The notes under the pieces are model-generated. The model worked only from the letters and a program-made list of their open reading frames with translations, was not told the DNA's origin and searched no databases. A stretch of 64,000 bases of DNA from Orlajensenia leifsoniae (lineage in GTDB: Bacteria; Actinomycetota; Actinomycetes; Actinomycetales; Microbacteriaceae), in contig NZ_SPQZ01000001.1 in NCBI RefSeq assembly GCF_004570845.1, positions 1 through 64,000 on the forward strand, in the 5' to 3' direction. Below are positions 36,701-45,718 of the stretch, in pieces. Numbering within the stretch: the first letter of the stretch is position 1; each line of letters starts with the position of its first letter. Made by a program: the position numbers and the translations under genes.

Positions 36701-36983
36701 TTACATCGACAAGCCCGTTCTGGCGGCGTCGCTGCTGGGATGGTCGGCCTGGGCGATGACGCGGCCCGATCTCGCCGACAGGGGCCTCGAACTGTTCGCC
36801 CTGGCCGAGGCCATGCACGCTCGCCAGGACCTGCCGGCGCTGCAGCTGGCGCCGCACCTCGCAGCCGCGCGCGAGACGTTCGGTGTCGACAGGGTGAACG
36901 CGGCCCAGGATGCCGCTGCCGCCCTCACTCTCGACGAGCGGGCCGAGCGCGCCTACGAGGTCATCGCGCGGCCCGTCACCTAG
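33756..36983 (+). CDS. SARP/AfsR-type regulator with BTAD, NB-ARC and TPR domains
   Basis: A 1075-residue multidomain transcriptional activator. An OmpR-like winged helix (about residues 8-100, ITEELWGDEPPRNARAALQT) is followed by the BTAD helical domain (to about 250), an NB-ARC/STAND ATPase (GAGGLGKTRLAQEL Walker A near residue 303, LLIVDNCEQ Walker B, RLDGLPLAIELAAAR), then about 500 residues of TPR-like helices. STAND proteins oligomerise on ligand binding. Streptomyces AfsR has the same order. No polyketide or peptide cluster is adjacent, so the regulon is unknown. GTG start follows a leaderless-type -10. Confidence 0.92.
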   Translation: MLKALAEKPRVAVLGPVLIEGRDGGMTEPPGALAKALVAVLVGDPGRPAGSAVSVETITEELWGDEPPRNARAALQTLVSRLRAVAAEGLVVSTVRGYALAVHDEQTDAGQARLLGREATLVADDDPSSAIAHLDRALALWRGEPGLDLPDSPVREQLIGGAAAARSGLLEIRARCLVDGGDPELAIADLENLIEAHPFSENLRLTHLRALAGAGRRQEAIAAFASFRGLLRDEFGTSPSPELVALNASLLQDETAPTRSRESRVRIGLRAAPNELLGRSSDIEAVQSLLEHSRLVTVLGAGGLGKTRLAQELGARSASPGVVFVELASVRTDADVTLALASTLGIREVSPGQKLVDTTARPDLRERIVTQLGERPTLLIVDNCEQVIEGAALWVADLLASLPRLRVLATSRSPLLIGAEQVYALESLPATDAAGEPGPAVRLFTERARAARPSVALPVDAVARLCTRLDGLPLAIELAAARVRSMSVEQIEARLENRFALLTSGDRSAPERHRTLQAVIEWSWTLLRPEEQRALRRLSLFVDGFGLEAAQWVTGGDAVDLLDALVTQSLLAVTDDPSSGEPRFRMLETVREFGQVALIEADDEASARDAVFGWAEAFSMRAMSNAMGSRQVAMFHDVSIEQDNLVAVLREGIALRDARLVVSVFALLGYYWSVRGAHTEVFSFSKPVLDATTGYVPDAEHADAAAFAFIMLTGTNLVIGNRQGFRALSRLRGLVRSGMEIAPWLAATARFLQAFPDMHRASALLAEMAASDDVPSALIGSIISAQLAENDGDPEAARVAARRAYDLSLDSGDTWIGSMAAMSLAQLASQSAHAEEVLVWVDRARAGMEQLGVVQDLQQINWILGGSLLTLGRLDEARTLFDDMVTNDLTIDDGLEMVSVGEFGHAELARMESRQADAAERYLRAIASFATPASRASPWFYMTLSARVSSAVVDGDQDAGDIARWAARLRARILALHRARPDYIDKPVLAASLLGWSAWAMTRPDLADRGLELFALAEAMHARQDLPALQLAPHLAAARETFGVDRVNAAQDAAAALTLDERAERAYEVIARPVT

Positions 36984-37012
36984 CCTCCCGCCCCCGGCCC
37001 GGATACGCCGAA

Positions 37013-37072
37013 TCGCCCGTCTTCGTCGCCACGACGGTCCCAGGAGGGCGACGTGGCGACGAAGACGGGCGA
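37013..37072. terminator. Bidirectional terminator with 20-bp perfect arms
   Basis: A perfect 20-bp inverted repeat, 37013-37032 with 37053-37072 and a 20-nt loop, lies between the convergent SARP regulator (stop 36983) and the ABC permease (stop 37092). It can terminate transcription from either side. Confidence 0.8.
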
Positions 37073-37091
37073 CTCAGCTGACGGAGGCGGC

Positions 37092-37930
37092 CTACGCCTT
37101 CCGCATGTAGGCCTTCACCGTGAGGGGTGCGAAGATCGCGACGATGACGGCGGCACCGAGCAGGGTGAGCCAGGCATCGGCGCCGAAGACGCCGGTGTTC
37201 ATCAACTCGCGCGTCGCGTCCACCAGGTGGGTGACGGGGTTGTAGGCGACCACGGTCTGCAGCCAGTCCGGCATGGTGTCGGTCGGAGCGAAGGCGCCGG
37301 ACAGGAAGGTGAGCGGGAACAGCACGAGCATCGAGATGCCCTGCACGCTCGAGGCCGTGCGGGCGATCACGCCGAAGAAGGCGAAGATCCAGCTGAGGCC
37401 CCAGGAGCAGGCGATCACGAGCAGCGCAGCGACGAGGACGCCGCCGAATCCGCCCTCGGGCCGGAATCCCATGAGGAATCCCATGCCGAGGGTGATCGTG
37501 GTGGCGATCGCGTAACGCAGGGTGTCGGCCAGGAGTGCGCCGGACAGCGGGGCTATGCGCGCGATCGGCAGGGAGCGGAACCTGTCGAATACGCCCTTGT
37601 CCATGTCCTCCCGCAACTGCACGCCGGTGACGATGGAACCCGTGATCACGGTCTGCACGAGGATGCCGGGGATGATGATGGGCAGGTAGCTCGGGATGTC
37701 GCCCGAGATGGCGCCGCCGAAGATGTAGACGAACATCACGGTGAAGATGATCGGCTGCAGGGTCACGTCGAACAGCTGCTCGGGCGTGCGCCTGATCTTG
37801 AGCAGCCCGCGGTAGGCCATCGTGAGGGTGTGCGAGATGGTCTCGGGGACCGAGACGCGGTTCTTGAGGGTGCGCTGCACCCCCGGGGTGATCGGCGACG
37901 CTGTGGTCGCCTTCGGGGAAAGCGTGGTGG

Positions 37931-37934
<4 letters not shown>
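37092..37934 (-). CDS. ABC-2 type exporter permease (DrrB-like)
   Basis: A 280-residue membrane protein with six helices. It matches the DrrB/ABC-2 permease group: TPEQLFDVTLQPIIFTVMFVYIFGGAI in helix 1, a conserved cytoplasmic helix DMDKGVFDRFRSLPIAR, and PLTFLSGAFAPTDTMPDWLQ before the last helices. It partners the ATPase encoded just upstream; the ATG overlaps that stop as ATGA. Substrate unknown: drugs, lipids or a natural product. Confidence 0.93.
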
Positions 37935-38941
<1,007 letters not shown>

Positions 38942-39045
38942 GTCTCGATGGTGCGGCCGGCCGCTTACACGGCGCTCACGCTCGGCTTACACCCGCTCAC
39001 AGCTGCTCACTCGCGCACGGGGTCTGCGGCATCCGCGGCACGGCG

Positions 39046-39051
39046 TAGGTT
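39046..39051 (+). promoter_or_regulatory. -10 element, sdaA (leaderless type)
   Basis: TAGGTT, then GGAGAC (6 nt) and the GTG at 39058. Confidence 0.55.
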
Positions 39052-39057
39052 GGAGAC

Positions 39058-40431
39058 GTGACAGCGTACGTCTCGGCCCTCGACCTCTTCTCGATCGGGA
39101 TCGGCCCTTCAAGTTCCCACACTGTGGGCCCGATGCGGGCCGCACTGCACTTCGCCGACTCCCTCGCCGCCTCGGGTGCTCTCGATCGGGTCACCCGCAT
39201 CACCTGCACGCTCTACGGTTCGCTGGGGGCCACGGGCATCGGCCACGGCACGCCCGACGCTATCGTCGCGGGTCTCGCCGGCCTCCGCCCCGAGACCTGC
39301 GATCCCGACGCCGTGCGCGGCAGCTGGCGCGACACCCGCATCGCCGTCAACGGGACCCACGAGATCGACATCGCGCGCGACGACATCTCCTTCGCCCCGT
39401 TCACCAGGCTGCCCGCCCACCCGAACGCCATGACCCTGCAGGCCTGGGGAACGGGAGACGTCCTCCCGGTTGCCGAGGAGACCTACTACTCCGTCGGTGG
39501 CGGGTTCATCCGCCGCGAGGGCGAGCAGGCTGCGCCCGTGGTCGCCGGAACCGTCCCCCAGCCGTATCCGTTCTCCTCCTCGGCGATGCTCCTGGCTCTC
39601 TGCGACCAGACGGGCCTGAGCATCGCGCAGATCGCCCGAGCCAACGAGGAGGCCATGCACGGCGCCGAGGCTCTCGATGCCGGCCTCGACCTCATCTGGG
39701 CGTCGATGCTGCAGTGCGTGCTCGCCGGCCTCGAGGCCGACGGCATGCTGCCCGGCGGCCTCGGCGTCAAGCGCCGGGCGTCGGCGGTGCGCGCTCGGCT
39801 CGAGGCCTACGAGCAGAGCGGTGAATCGGCTCGCCGCGACACGACGACGGAGTGGCTGCACGCCTTCGCCCTCGCCGTGAACGAGGAGAACGCCTCGGGC
39901 GGACGGGTCGTCACAGCTCCGACGAACGGGGCCGCGGGCATCATCCCCGCCGTCGCCCACTACTACCTGCGGTTCACGCCGGATGCCTCGCAGGAGGGCA
40001 TCCGCGACTTCCTGCTGACGGCGGCCGTGATCGGGTCCCTCGTCAAGGCGAACGCCTCGATCTCGGGAGCCGAGGGCGGCTGCCAGGCCGAGGTCGGCTC
40101 GGCCTGCGCCATGGCATCCGGAGCCCTCTGCGCCGTGCTCGGCGGAACCCCCCAGCAGATCGAGAACGCAGCCGAGATCGCCATCGAGCATCACCTCGGC
40201 CTCACCTGCGACCCCGTCGGCGGACTCGTGCAGGTGCCGTGCATCGAGCGCAACGCCATCGCATCGTCGACGGCCGTCTCGGCAGCCCGCCTCTCCCTGC
40301 ACGGCGACGGCAGTCACATCGTGTCTCTCGACACCGTGATCGAGACCATGCGCCAGACCGGCCTCGACATGAAGACCAAGTACAAGGAGACGAGCCGCGG
40401 CGGTCTCGCTGTCAACGTCATCGAGTGCTGA
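39058..40431 (+). CDS. sdaA: L-serine ammonia-lyase, iron-sulfur type, single chain
   Basis: Deaminates L-serine to pyruvate and ammonia using a 4Fe-4S cluster. The 457-residue protein fuses beta and alpha domains, as in type 2 enzymes. The N-terminus ([21 protein letters not shown]) and the substrate motif [13 protein letters not shown] are typical; cluster cysteines are visible in [15 protein letters not shown] and [14 protein letters not shown]. It may help balance one-carbon and serine pools. It is monocistronic or followed by the APH-like gene after 36 bp. Confidence 0.95.
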   Translation: MTAYVSALDLFSIGIGPSSSHTVGPMRAALHFADSLAASGALDRVTRITCTLYGSLGATGIGHGTPDAIVAGLAGLRPETCDPDAVRGSWRDTRIAVNGTHEIDIARDDISFAPFTRLPAHPNAMTLQAWGTGDVLPVAEETYYSVGGGFIRREGEQAAPVVAGTVPQPYPFSSSAMLLALCDQTGLSIAQIARANEEAMHGAEALDAGLDLIWASMLQCVLAGLEADGMLPGGLGVKRRASAVRARLEAYEQSGESARRDTTTEWLHAFALAVNEENASGGRVVTAPTNGAAGIIPAVAHYYLRFTPDASQEGIRDFLLTAAVIGSLVKANASISGAEGGCQAEVGSACAMASGALCAVLGGTPQQIENAAEIAIEHHLGLTCDPVGGLVQVPCIERNAIASSTAVSAARLSLHGDGSHIVSLDTVIETMRQTGLDMKTKYKETSRGGLAVNVIEC

Positions 40432-40467
40432 CGCATCGATGCTGAGCCCGGTGCGATAAGCCGACGG

Positions 40468-41343
40468 ATGCACTCCGACGAACTCCCGGTCGACGCCGGC
40501 CTCGTACGCCGCCTCCTCGCTGAGCAGTTCCCGGCCTGGGCGACGCTGCCGGTGTCGCCGCTGGCCACCGGAACCGTCAACGCCATGTTCCGGCTCGGCG
40601 ACGAGATGGTGGTGCGCCTGCCGTTCGTGGAACGCGCGGCGGGCGACATCCTCTTCGAGCAGCGCTGGCTGCCGGTCCTCGGACCGGCGCTGCCCGTGCG
40701 AATCCCCCGGGTGCTGGCGACGGGGGCGCCGGCAGCGGAGTACCCGTGCCCCTGGTTGGTACTCGACTGGTTGCCCGGCACCACTCCGGTCCCCGGGGCC
40801 GCGGGAGCCGACGCCGACACGGCTCTCACTGACGACCTCGTCTCCCTCCTCGCGGCGTTGCGCCGCATCGACACCGCCGACGCGCCTCCCGGCTATCGCA
40901 GCGGCACGTTCCACGCACTCGACGCCTCGGTGCACACCAGCATCGACGCCATCGCCGACCTCGTCGATGCTCCCGGCCTGCTCGGCCTCTGGGACGACTC
41001 CCTCGCCGCGGCGCCGTGGACCGGTGCGCCGGTCTGGACCCACGGCGACCTCCTCAGCGGCAACCTCCTCGTCGAGGACGACAGGCTCGTCGGCGTGCTC
41101 GATGTCGCCTGCGCCGGGGTGGGCGACCCCGCCTGCGACCTGCTGGCGGCGTGGAGCATCCTGCAGCCCCGGGCCCGAGCCCGTCTGCGCGCACGCCTCG
41201 ACGTCGACGATGACACCTGGCGGCGAGGCCGCGGCTGGGCTGTGGCGCAGGCGTCGATCGCTCTCGCGTACTACCGCGACACGTTCCCGCAGATGGCCGG
41301 CACCTCGCTGCACATGCTGCGCGAGGTGGCCGCCTCACTCTGA
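40468..41343 (+). CDS. Aminoglycoside/macrolide phosphotransferase-like kinase
   Basis: A 291-residue small-molecule kinase of the APH superfamily. The catalytic loop is WTHGDLLSGNLLV (Brenner motif HxDxxxxN, near residue 192) and the metal-binding Asp is in LDVACAGVGDPACDL. The hinge LVLDWLPG is also normal. The family covers antibiotic kinases, homoserine and choline kinases, so resistance must not be assumed. No clear Shine-Dalgarno or -10 is seen before the ATG. Confidence 0.85.
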   Translation: MHSDELPVDAGLVRRLLAEQFPAWATLPVSPLATGTVNAMFRLGDEMVVRLPFVERAAGDILFEQRWLPVLGPALPVRIPRVLATGAPAAEYPCPWLVLDWLPGTTPVPGAAGADADTALTDDLVSLLAALRRIDTADAPPGYRSGTFHALDASVHTSIDAIADLVDAPGLLGLWDDSLAAAPWTGAPVWTHGDLLSGNLLVEDDRLVGVLDVACAGVGDPACDLLAAWSILQPRARARLRARLDVDDDTWRRGRGWAVAQASIALAYYRDTFPQMAGTSLHMLREVAASL

Positions 41344-41637
41344 GCCGGCGCTCCCCGTGCGTCGCCCGACCAGGAAGCCGGCGCTGAAGGCCACCACGAT
41401 GAGGCCCACAGTGATGGCGAGGGCACCCCAGATCGCCGTCGGCGTGGGCAGCGGCGACGGCAGGAAGACCGTCTCCGCCAGTGGCTGGTAGGCGACCCAG
41501 CCGAACGATGCCGTGGGAGCAGGGATCAGTAGCGCGATCATGCCGATGAGGGCGACGACGGCCCCGGCGATGCCCACGGCCGACCAGAGGCGGAACCAGC
41601 CCGGAGGCGTGGTCGGCTGCTGGCTCGGTTCGGTCAT
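41335..41637 (-). CDS. Small two-helix membrane protein, unknown function
   Basis: A 100-residue protein not recognised. It has a short Pro/Gln-rich N-terminus (MTEPSQQPTTPPGW), helix 1 around residues 18-40 (LWSAVGIAGAVVALIGMIALLI) and helix 2 around residues 67-90. Its stop overlaps the end of the APH-like gene by 9 bp. A TACGCT -10 lies 6 nt before the ATG, which supports this start and reality of the gene. Confidence 0.7.
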   Translation of the reverse strand: MTEPSQQPTTPPGWFRLWSAVGIAGAVVALIGMIALLIPAPTASFGWVAYQPLAETVFLPSPLPTPTAIWGALAITVGLIVVAFSAGFLVGRRTGSAGSE

Positions 41638-41643
41638 GCGCCC

Positions 41644-41649
41644 AGCGTA
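41644..41649 (-). promoter_or_regulatory. -10 element, two-helix membrane protein (leaderless type)
   Basis: TACGCT on the minus strand, then GGGCGC (6 nt) and the ATG at 41637. Confidence 0.5.
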
Positions 41650-41705
41650 TCGGCACGTGTGACGCAGCATTGCGCCATCGATCGTGGAGCGCGGGGCGCC
41701 GGGGT

Positions 41706-41711
41706 TAGCGT
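41706..41711 (+). promoter_or_regulatory. -10 element, sulfurtransferase (leaderless type)
   Basis: TAGCGT, then GGCGGC (6 nt) and the ATG at 41718; the same layout as upstream of metY. Confidence 0.6.
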
Positions 41712-41717
41712 GGCGGC

Positions 41718-42605
41718 ATGCCAGCACTCACCCACCTGACCTCCGCCCAGTGGCTCGCCGACCACCTCGGCGCCGAGGGCCTCGTCGTGCTCGACGCGAC
41801 GGTGCTCGACGTGGCCTCACCGGCCGGGGGTCGAACGTGGCTGAGCGGTTACGACCAGTACCTCGTCGAGGGTCACGTGCCGGGGGCGCTGTTCGCCGAG
41901 GTGCTCGAGGAGTTCTCCGACCCCGCGGGTCGCTTCGCCTTCACCCGCCCGAGTGCGGAGCAGTTCGACGCTGCCGTGGCCGGGCTCGGAATCGGCAGGG
42001 ATTCCACCGTGGTCGTCTACGACACCTCGATCGGCCAGTGGGCCTCCCGCCTGTGGTGGTTGTTCCGCTCCTTCGGCTTCGAGAACGTCTCGGTGCTCGA
42101 CGGCGGCCTGACCGCGTGGCGCGCCGCCGAGCGCCCCCTCGAGTTCGGGCACGTCCCCGCCGGTTCCGTGACTCCGGATGCCGCTTTCGCGGCGACGGCG
42201 CTGCCTGGGTTCTGGGCCGACAAGACCGATGTCGAGGCCGTCATCGCCGGCGACCGCGCCGCCACCCTGGTCTGCTCCCTTCCGCCCGGCGACTTCGCGG
42301 GCGAGACCGGCTCACGGTCGCGGCTCGGGCACATTCCGGGCAGCGTCAACGTTCCGTCTGGCCGCCTGGTGCAGCGCGAGGACCGCACGCTGCTGCGCGG
42401 AGACGCCCTCGCCGAACGCCTGGCACCGGCGACGGGCTCGGCGGAGTCCATCATCCTGTACTGCGGTGCCGGCATCGCAGCGACCCTCGGCGCGCTCGCG
42501 CTCACCCTCGAGGGACGCACCGACGTCGCGGTCTACGACGGGTCGCTCGGCGAGTGGGCGGCCGACGCCGAAGCACCGCTGGTCACGACGAGCGCGACCA
42601 CGTGA
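41718..42605 (+). CDS. sseA: Thiosulfate/3-mercaptopyruvate sulfurtransferase
   Basis: A 295-residue tandem rhodanese protein. The N-terminal domain is structural (VVYDTSIGQWASRLWWLFRSFG, no cysteine in the loop); the C-terminal domain has the catalytic loop ILYCGAGIAAT. The CGAG loop is nearer to the mercaptopyruvate type (CGSG) than to thiosulfate types (CRKG). It would move sulfane sulfur from 3-mercaptopyruvate to thiols or cyanide in the cytoplasm. Confidence 0.88.
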   Translation: MPALTHLTSAQWLADHLGAEGLVVLDATVLDVASPAGGRTWLSGYDQYLVEGHVPGALFAEVLEEFSDPAGRFAFTRPSAEQFDAAVAGLGIGRDSTVVVYDTSIGQWASRLWWLFRSFGFENVSVLDGGLTAWRAAERPLEFGHVPAGSVTPDAAFAATALPGFWADKTDVEAVIAGDRAATLVCSLPPGDFAGETGSRSRLGHIPGSVNVPSGRLVQREDRTLLRGDALAERLAPATGSAESIILYCGAGIAATLGALALTLEGRTDVAVYDGSLGEWAADAEAPLVTTSATT

Positions 42606-42613
42606 CCACCGCT

Positions 42614-42658
42614 GGTCGAGTAGGCCGCGAGCGGAGCGAGCAGCCGTATCGAGACCAC
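42614..42658. repeat. REP-like short intergenic repeat
   Basis: Sequence starting GGTCGAGTAGGC and ending CGTATCGAGACCAC, with GCGAGCGGAGCGAGC in the middle. This form, with GGTC at one edge and GAGACC at the other, is a recurrent intergenic element that I associate with Microbacteriaceae genomes. Only one full copy is seen in the window, between the sulfurtransferase and hydroxylase genes, where it may also act as a terminator. Confidence 0.5.
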
Positions 42659-42674
42659 ACGAGCGCGGAGGGAC

Positions 42675-43793
42675 TCACAACCACCGCATCGTGAACGCCC
42701 GCGCCACCAGCGCCCTCGTCGGGGGTACCGCGAGCGAGCGCACCAGCGCATTCCGGGCGCGCAGCCGCACGCCTGCCACGGGCTTGCCCATTCCCATGTT
42801 GAACGCCGCCTGACGCGAGGCGATCGCGGCCGAGTGACGCCGCGACCGGTCGTAGTGGTCGAGACCGGAGTGGTCTCCCTGCAGTGCGGCCTCGATGGCC
42901 GGCGCGAGCATCTGCGCGTCGAGCCAGCCCAGGTTCATCCCCTGCCCGCCGATCGGGCTGATCTCGTGGGCCGCGTCCCCGACCAGCACCACTCGACCCG
43001 AGACCATGCGCGAGGCCAGGTGCTGGCGCACCGAGAAGGTGCTGACGACGCCGGTGCCGGGCTCAGACCGCATGCCCGTGCGTTCGGCGATCAACTCGGC
43101 GAGCTCGGCGCTCGTGACTCCCGTCCACTCGCGGTCCGTCATCGCCACCCAGCGCCGCTCACCCTGCGGCAGCGGGAACGACTCCACGACGCCCCCACGC
43201 TCGAAGAAGAGCAGCGCGCGCTCCGGGTGGCCGGTGTCGTCGGGGAAATCGGCCATGACGTAGTCCACGCGGTCGCCGCGAGGGCTCCATCCGATCCCGG
43301 ATGCCGCCCGGACGGCGCTGCGCGTTCCGTCGGCCCCGACGACGAACGACGCGCTGACGCTGCTCCCGTCCTCGAGGAGGACGTCGGCGCCGGCGCCGTG
43401 CTGGCGCACCCCCATCACCCGTGCACCTCGCCTGACGGCATCCGGAGCCAGCTCCTTCAGCCTGTCGCGCAACAGCGCCTCGGTCTCGCGCTGCGGCAGC
43501 GAGAGCACGAACGGGTAGGCGGCACCGGCCTCGGCGAAGTCGAGGCTGCCGAGCACCCGGCCGTCGCAGAGCACCTCGCCGTGGGTGATCGGAACTCCGC
43601 GCCCGATCGCCTCCGCAGCGATGCCTGCTGCCTCGAGCACGCGCACCGCCGGAGGGTGGATGCCGATGGCCCGCGAGTGCGCCGAGCCCTCCGTGCGCGC
43701 CTCGAGCACCGCGACGTCGACGTGGCGCTGCGCCAGCAGGATGGCCAGCAGGAGTCCGACGGGGCCGCCGCCGACCAGGACGACGTCAGGCAT
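42675..43793 (-). CDS. FAD-dependent aromatic hydroxylase
   Basis: A 372-residue group A flavoprotein monooxygenase (PHBH fold). It has the N-terminal FAD motif VVLVGGGPVGLLLAILLA, the DG motif VVGADGTRSAVRAASG, and the GD motif VVLVGDAAHEISPIGGQGMNLGWLDA. In the Streptomyces griseus srs operon a similar enzyme hydroxylates the alkylresorcinol ring towards a benzoquinone. It is the last gene of the type III PKS operon; its start overlaps the methyltransferase end by 8 nt. Confidence 0.9.
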   Translation of the reverse strand: MPDVVLVGGGPVGLLLAILLAQRHVDVAVLEARTEGSAHSRAIGIHPPAVRVLEAAGIAAEAIGRGVPITHGEVLCDGRVLGSLDFAEAGAAYPFVLSLPQRETEALLRDRLKELAPDAVRRGARVMGVRQHGAGADVLLEDGSSVSASFVVGADGTRSAVRAASGIGWSPRGDRVDYVMADFPDDTGHPERALLFFERGGVVESFPLPQGERRWVAMTDREWTGVTSAELAELIAERTGMRSEPGTGVVSTFSVRQHLASRMVSGRVVLVGDAAHEISPIGGQGMNLGWLDAQMLAPAIEAALQGDHSGLDHYDRSRRHSAAIASRQAAFNMGMGKPVAGVRLRARNALVRSLAVPPTRALVARAFTMRWL

Positions 43794-44514
43794 CCGGTGC
43801 GCCCGTCCCGCCTCGCGCGATCGTCTTCGTGCCGTACTCGAGCACGTAGCCGAACGGGCTGCGCGGCACCGCTCGCCACCCGGCGGGAACCACGGCGTCG
43901 AGCTCGCGCGGGGTGAAGGATCGCCGCACCGACGTCATGCCGTCGGGGCGGATGTAGGAGTCGCGGAAGAAGGGCGCCGTCAGCATGCCGAATCCGGCAT
44001 ATGCCACGAACGACCGGGTGATGTCGGCATGCAGCGACCGCGGAGCGAGCCGTTCGCTGTCGTGCAGGAGCCCCCCGAGCTGCGCACCGGTGAGGTGGTG
44101 GAGCATGTGATTCGACACCACCAAGTCGAAGCTCTCGCCGGCCGCTACCAGGTCCGAGCTGAACGCCCGCCGGAAGGTCACGCCTCGGATGGGCGGCAGG
44201 GCGTTGGCGAAGGCATCGGCTCGGGCATCGGGATCGATGCCCGTCACCCGCACGCGCAGACCGTCGCGAGCCGCCCAGTGAGCGATCGCCCGGGCGAGGT
44301 CCCCTCCGCCCGAGCCGATGTCGAGCACGCTCGTGACGAGCGTCGTCGACAGCCGAGGACGGATGCTGCGCCGGTAGATCCCGCGCCACCCCGAGAAGAC
44401 GGCGTTGACCGTCGCGAACTGCTCGTAGGTGTTCTGGAGCAGGCGTGGATCGCAGTCCGGCGCATCCATGAGCTCGGCGAGCCCGGTCTCCCGCTTCCGC
44501 AGGTCGAGCGACAC
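43786..44514 (-). CDS. Class I SAM-dependent methyltransferase
   Basis: A 242-residue methyltransferase. SAM motif I is VLDIGSGGGDLARAIAHWA near residue 65; the motif IV region is FDLVVSNHMLHHL. It is placed between a type III PKS and an FAD hydroxylase, 3 bp after the PKS stop, so it most likely O- or C-methylates the polyketide phenol. It is not the isoprenylcysteine-type methyltransferase found as SrsB in S. griseus, so the chemistry may differ. Confidence 0.88.
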   Translation of the reverse strand: MSLDLRKRETGLAELMDAPDCDPRLLQNTYEQFATVNAVFSGWRGIYRRSIRPRLSTTLVTSVLDIGSGGGDLARAIAHWAARDGLRVRVTGIDPDARADAFANALPPIRGVTFRRAFSSDLVAAGESFDLVVSNHMLHHLTGAQLGGLLHDSERLAPRSLHADITRSFVAYAGFGMLTAPFFRDSYIRPDGMTSVRRSFTPRELDAVVPAGWRAVPRSPFGYVLEYGTKTIARGGTGAPDA

Positions 44515-44517
44515 CGA

Positions 44518-45645
44518 CTAGCCCTCGAGCACGGTGAACAGGCCGGTCTCCACGGTGAGGCCGGGGCCGAAGGCCATCCCGAGCACCCGATCGCCGTGCG
44601 CGGCACCGCTCTCCAGGATGTTGAGCAGCACGAAGGCGATCGTCGCGCTCGACATGTTGCCGAAATCGCGCAGGGTCTCGCGCGCCGGAACCAGCTGCGC
44701 CTCGCTCAGGGCCAGCTTCGCCTCGACCTTGTCGAGGATGCTGCGTCCGCCGGGGTGGATGGCCCAGTGCGCCACCGAGGTGGCGGGGTCGGAGACGAGG
44801 TCGGGCTCGGGCGCCAGCAGCGGAGCGATCGCACTCTCGATGTGCTCGTCGATGATGTGCGGCACGTACGTCGAGAGGATCATCTCGAAGCCGTTGTCGC
44901 CGATCTTCCACGCCATGTCGGCCTCGCCAACGGGCGTGATGACGGTCTCGAAGCGGTCGAGTCCGAGCGCGGTCTCGCCGGCCGCCGGCATCCGGCTGCT
45001 GACGATGCCCGCCCCGGCCCCGTCGGCGAACAGCGACGATGCCACGATCGTGTCCGGATCGTTCGAGGAGCGCAGGTGCAGGGTGCAGAGCTCGGCCGTG
45101 ACGACCAGCACCACCGCGCCCGCGTCGGCCTCCACGAGCTGCTTGGCCAGGCGCAGCGCGGGCATGGTGGCGTAGCAGCCCATGAAGCCGAGGTGGAAGC
45201 GCTGCACGGAGAGGTCGAGTCCGAGCTCGCGCACCAGCATGTAGTCGGGCCCCGGAGCGTAGAAGCCCGTGCAGCTCACCGTGATCACGTGGGTGACGTC
45301 GGATGCCGCCACGTCGTCGAGCGCATCGAGCGCCAGTCGCCCCGCCTCGACGTACAGCTTCGTGGCCTCGCGGATGTAGACCTCGTTGCGCGCCTTGGTG
45401 CCCGGCATCAGCAGCTCGCCGCTGGCGGGATCGAAGAACTGGCGCTCGCCGTCGTAGTCGTCGAAGGTGAGTTCCTCGATCACGGTGTGCCGGGTCTCGA
45501 TCCCCGACACGTTGAAGGAGGTCGGCACGATGCGCTGAGCCAGCCTCGAGAGTCCGGGCTGGGCCGCGAAGACGTCGCGCACCTGCTCCTGGATGAGCAC
45601 TGTCTGGGGAACGGCGGTGCTGAGTCCGCGCAGGGTGACTGTCAT
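44518..45645 (-). CDS. Type III polyketide synthase (chalcone/alkylresorcinol synthase-like)
   Basis: A 375-residue homodimeric condensing enzyme that extends an acyl-CoA starter with malonyl-CoA units and cyclises it to a pyrone or resorcinol. The catalytic triad is visible: Cys in GFMGCYATMPALRLA (near residue 156), His in WAIHPGGRSILD and Asn in FGNMSSATIAF. CoA-binding ending GMAFGPGLTVETG is the family finish. The operon with methyltransferase and hydroxylase points to a modified phenolic lipid or quinone. TAGACT sits 5 nt before the ATG. Confidence 0.94.
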   Translation of the reverse strand: MTVTLRGLSTAVPQTVLIQEQVRDVFAAQPGLSRLAQRIVPTSFNVSGIETRHTVIEELTFDDYDGERQFFDPASGELLMPGTKARNEVYIREATKLYVEAGRLALDALDDVAASDVTHVITVSCTGFYAPGPDYMLVRELGLDLSVQRFHLGFMGCYATMPALRLAKQLVEADAGAVVLVVTAELCTLHLRSSNDPDTIVASSLFADGAGAGIVSSRMPAAGETALGLDRFETVITPVGEADMAWKIGDNGFEMILSTYVPHIIDEHIESAIAPLLAPEPDLVSDPATSVAHWAIHPGGRSILDKVEAKLALSEAQLVPARETLRDFGNMSSATIAFVLLNILESGAAHGDRVLGMAFGPGLTVETGLFTVLEG

Positions 45646-45650
45646 GGGTC

Positions 45651-45656
45651 AGTCTA
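45651..45656 (-). promoter_or_regulatory. -10 element, type III PKS operon (leaderless type)
   Basis: TAGACT on the minus strand, then GACCC (5 nt) and the ATG at 45645. Confidence 0.45.
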
Positions 45657-45718
45657 GGCACGGCGCGAGGCGGCGCGTCGAGGCCTTGCGGTCGACTCGC
45701 AGGAAGCCTAGGGGCCGC

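Noticed and set aside
40468-41343. Calling the APH-like gene an antibiotic resistance gene
   Set aside because: The catalytic motifs define only the APH superfamily, which includes many housekeeping kinases; no resistance context is present.
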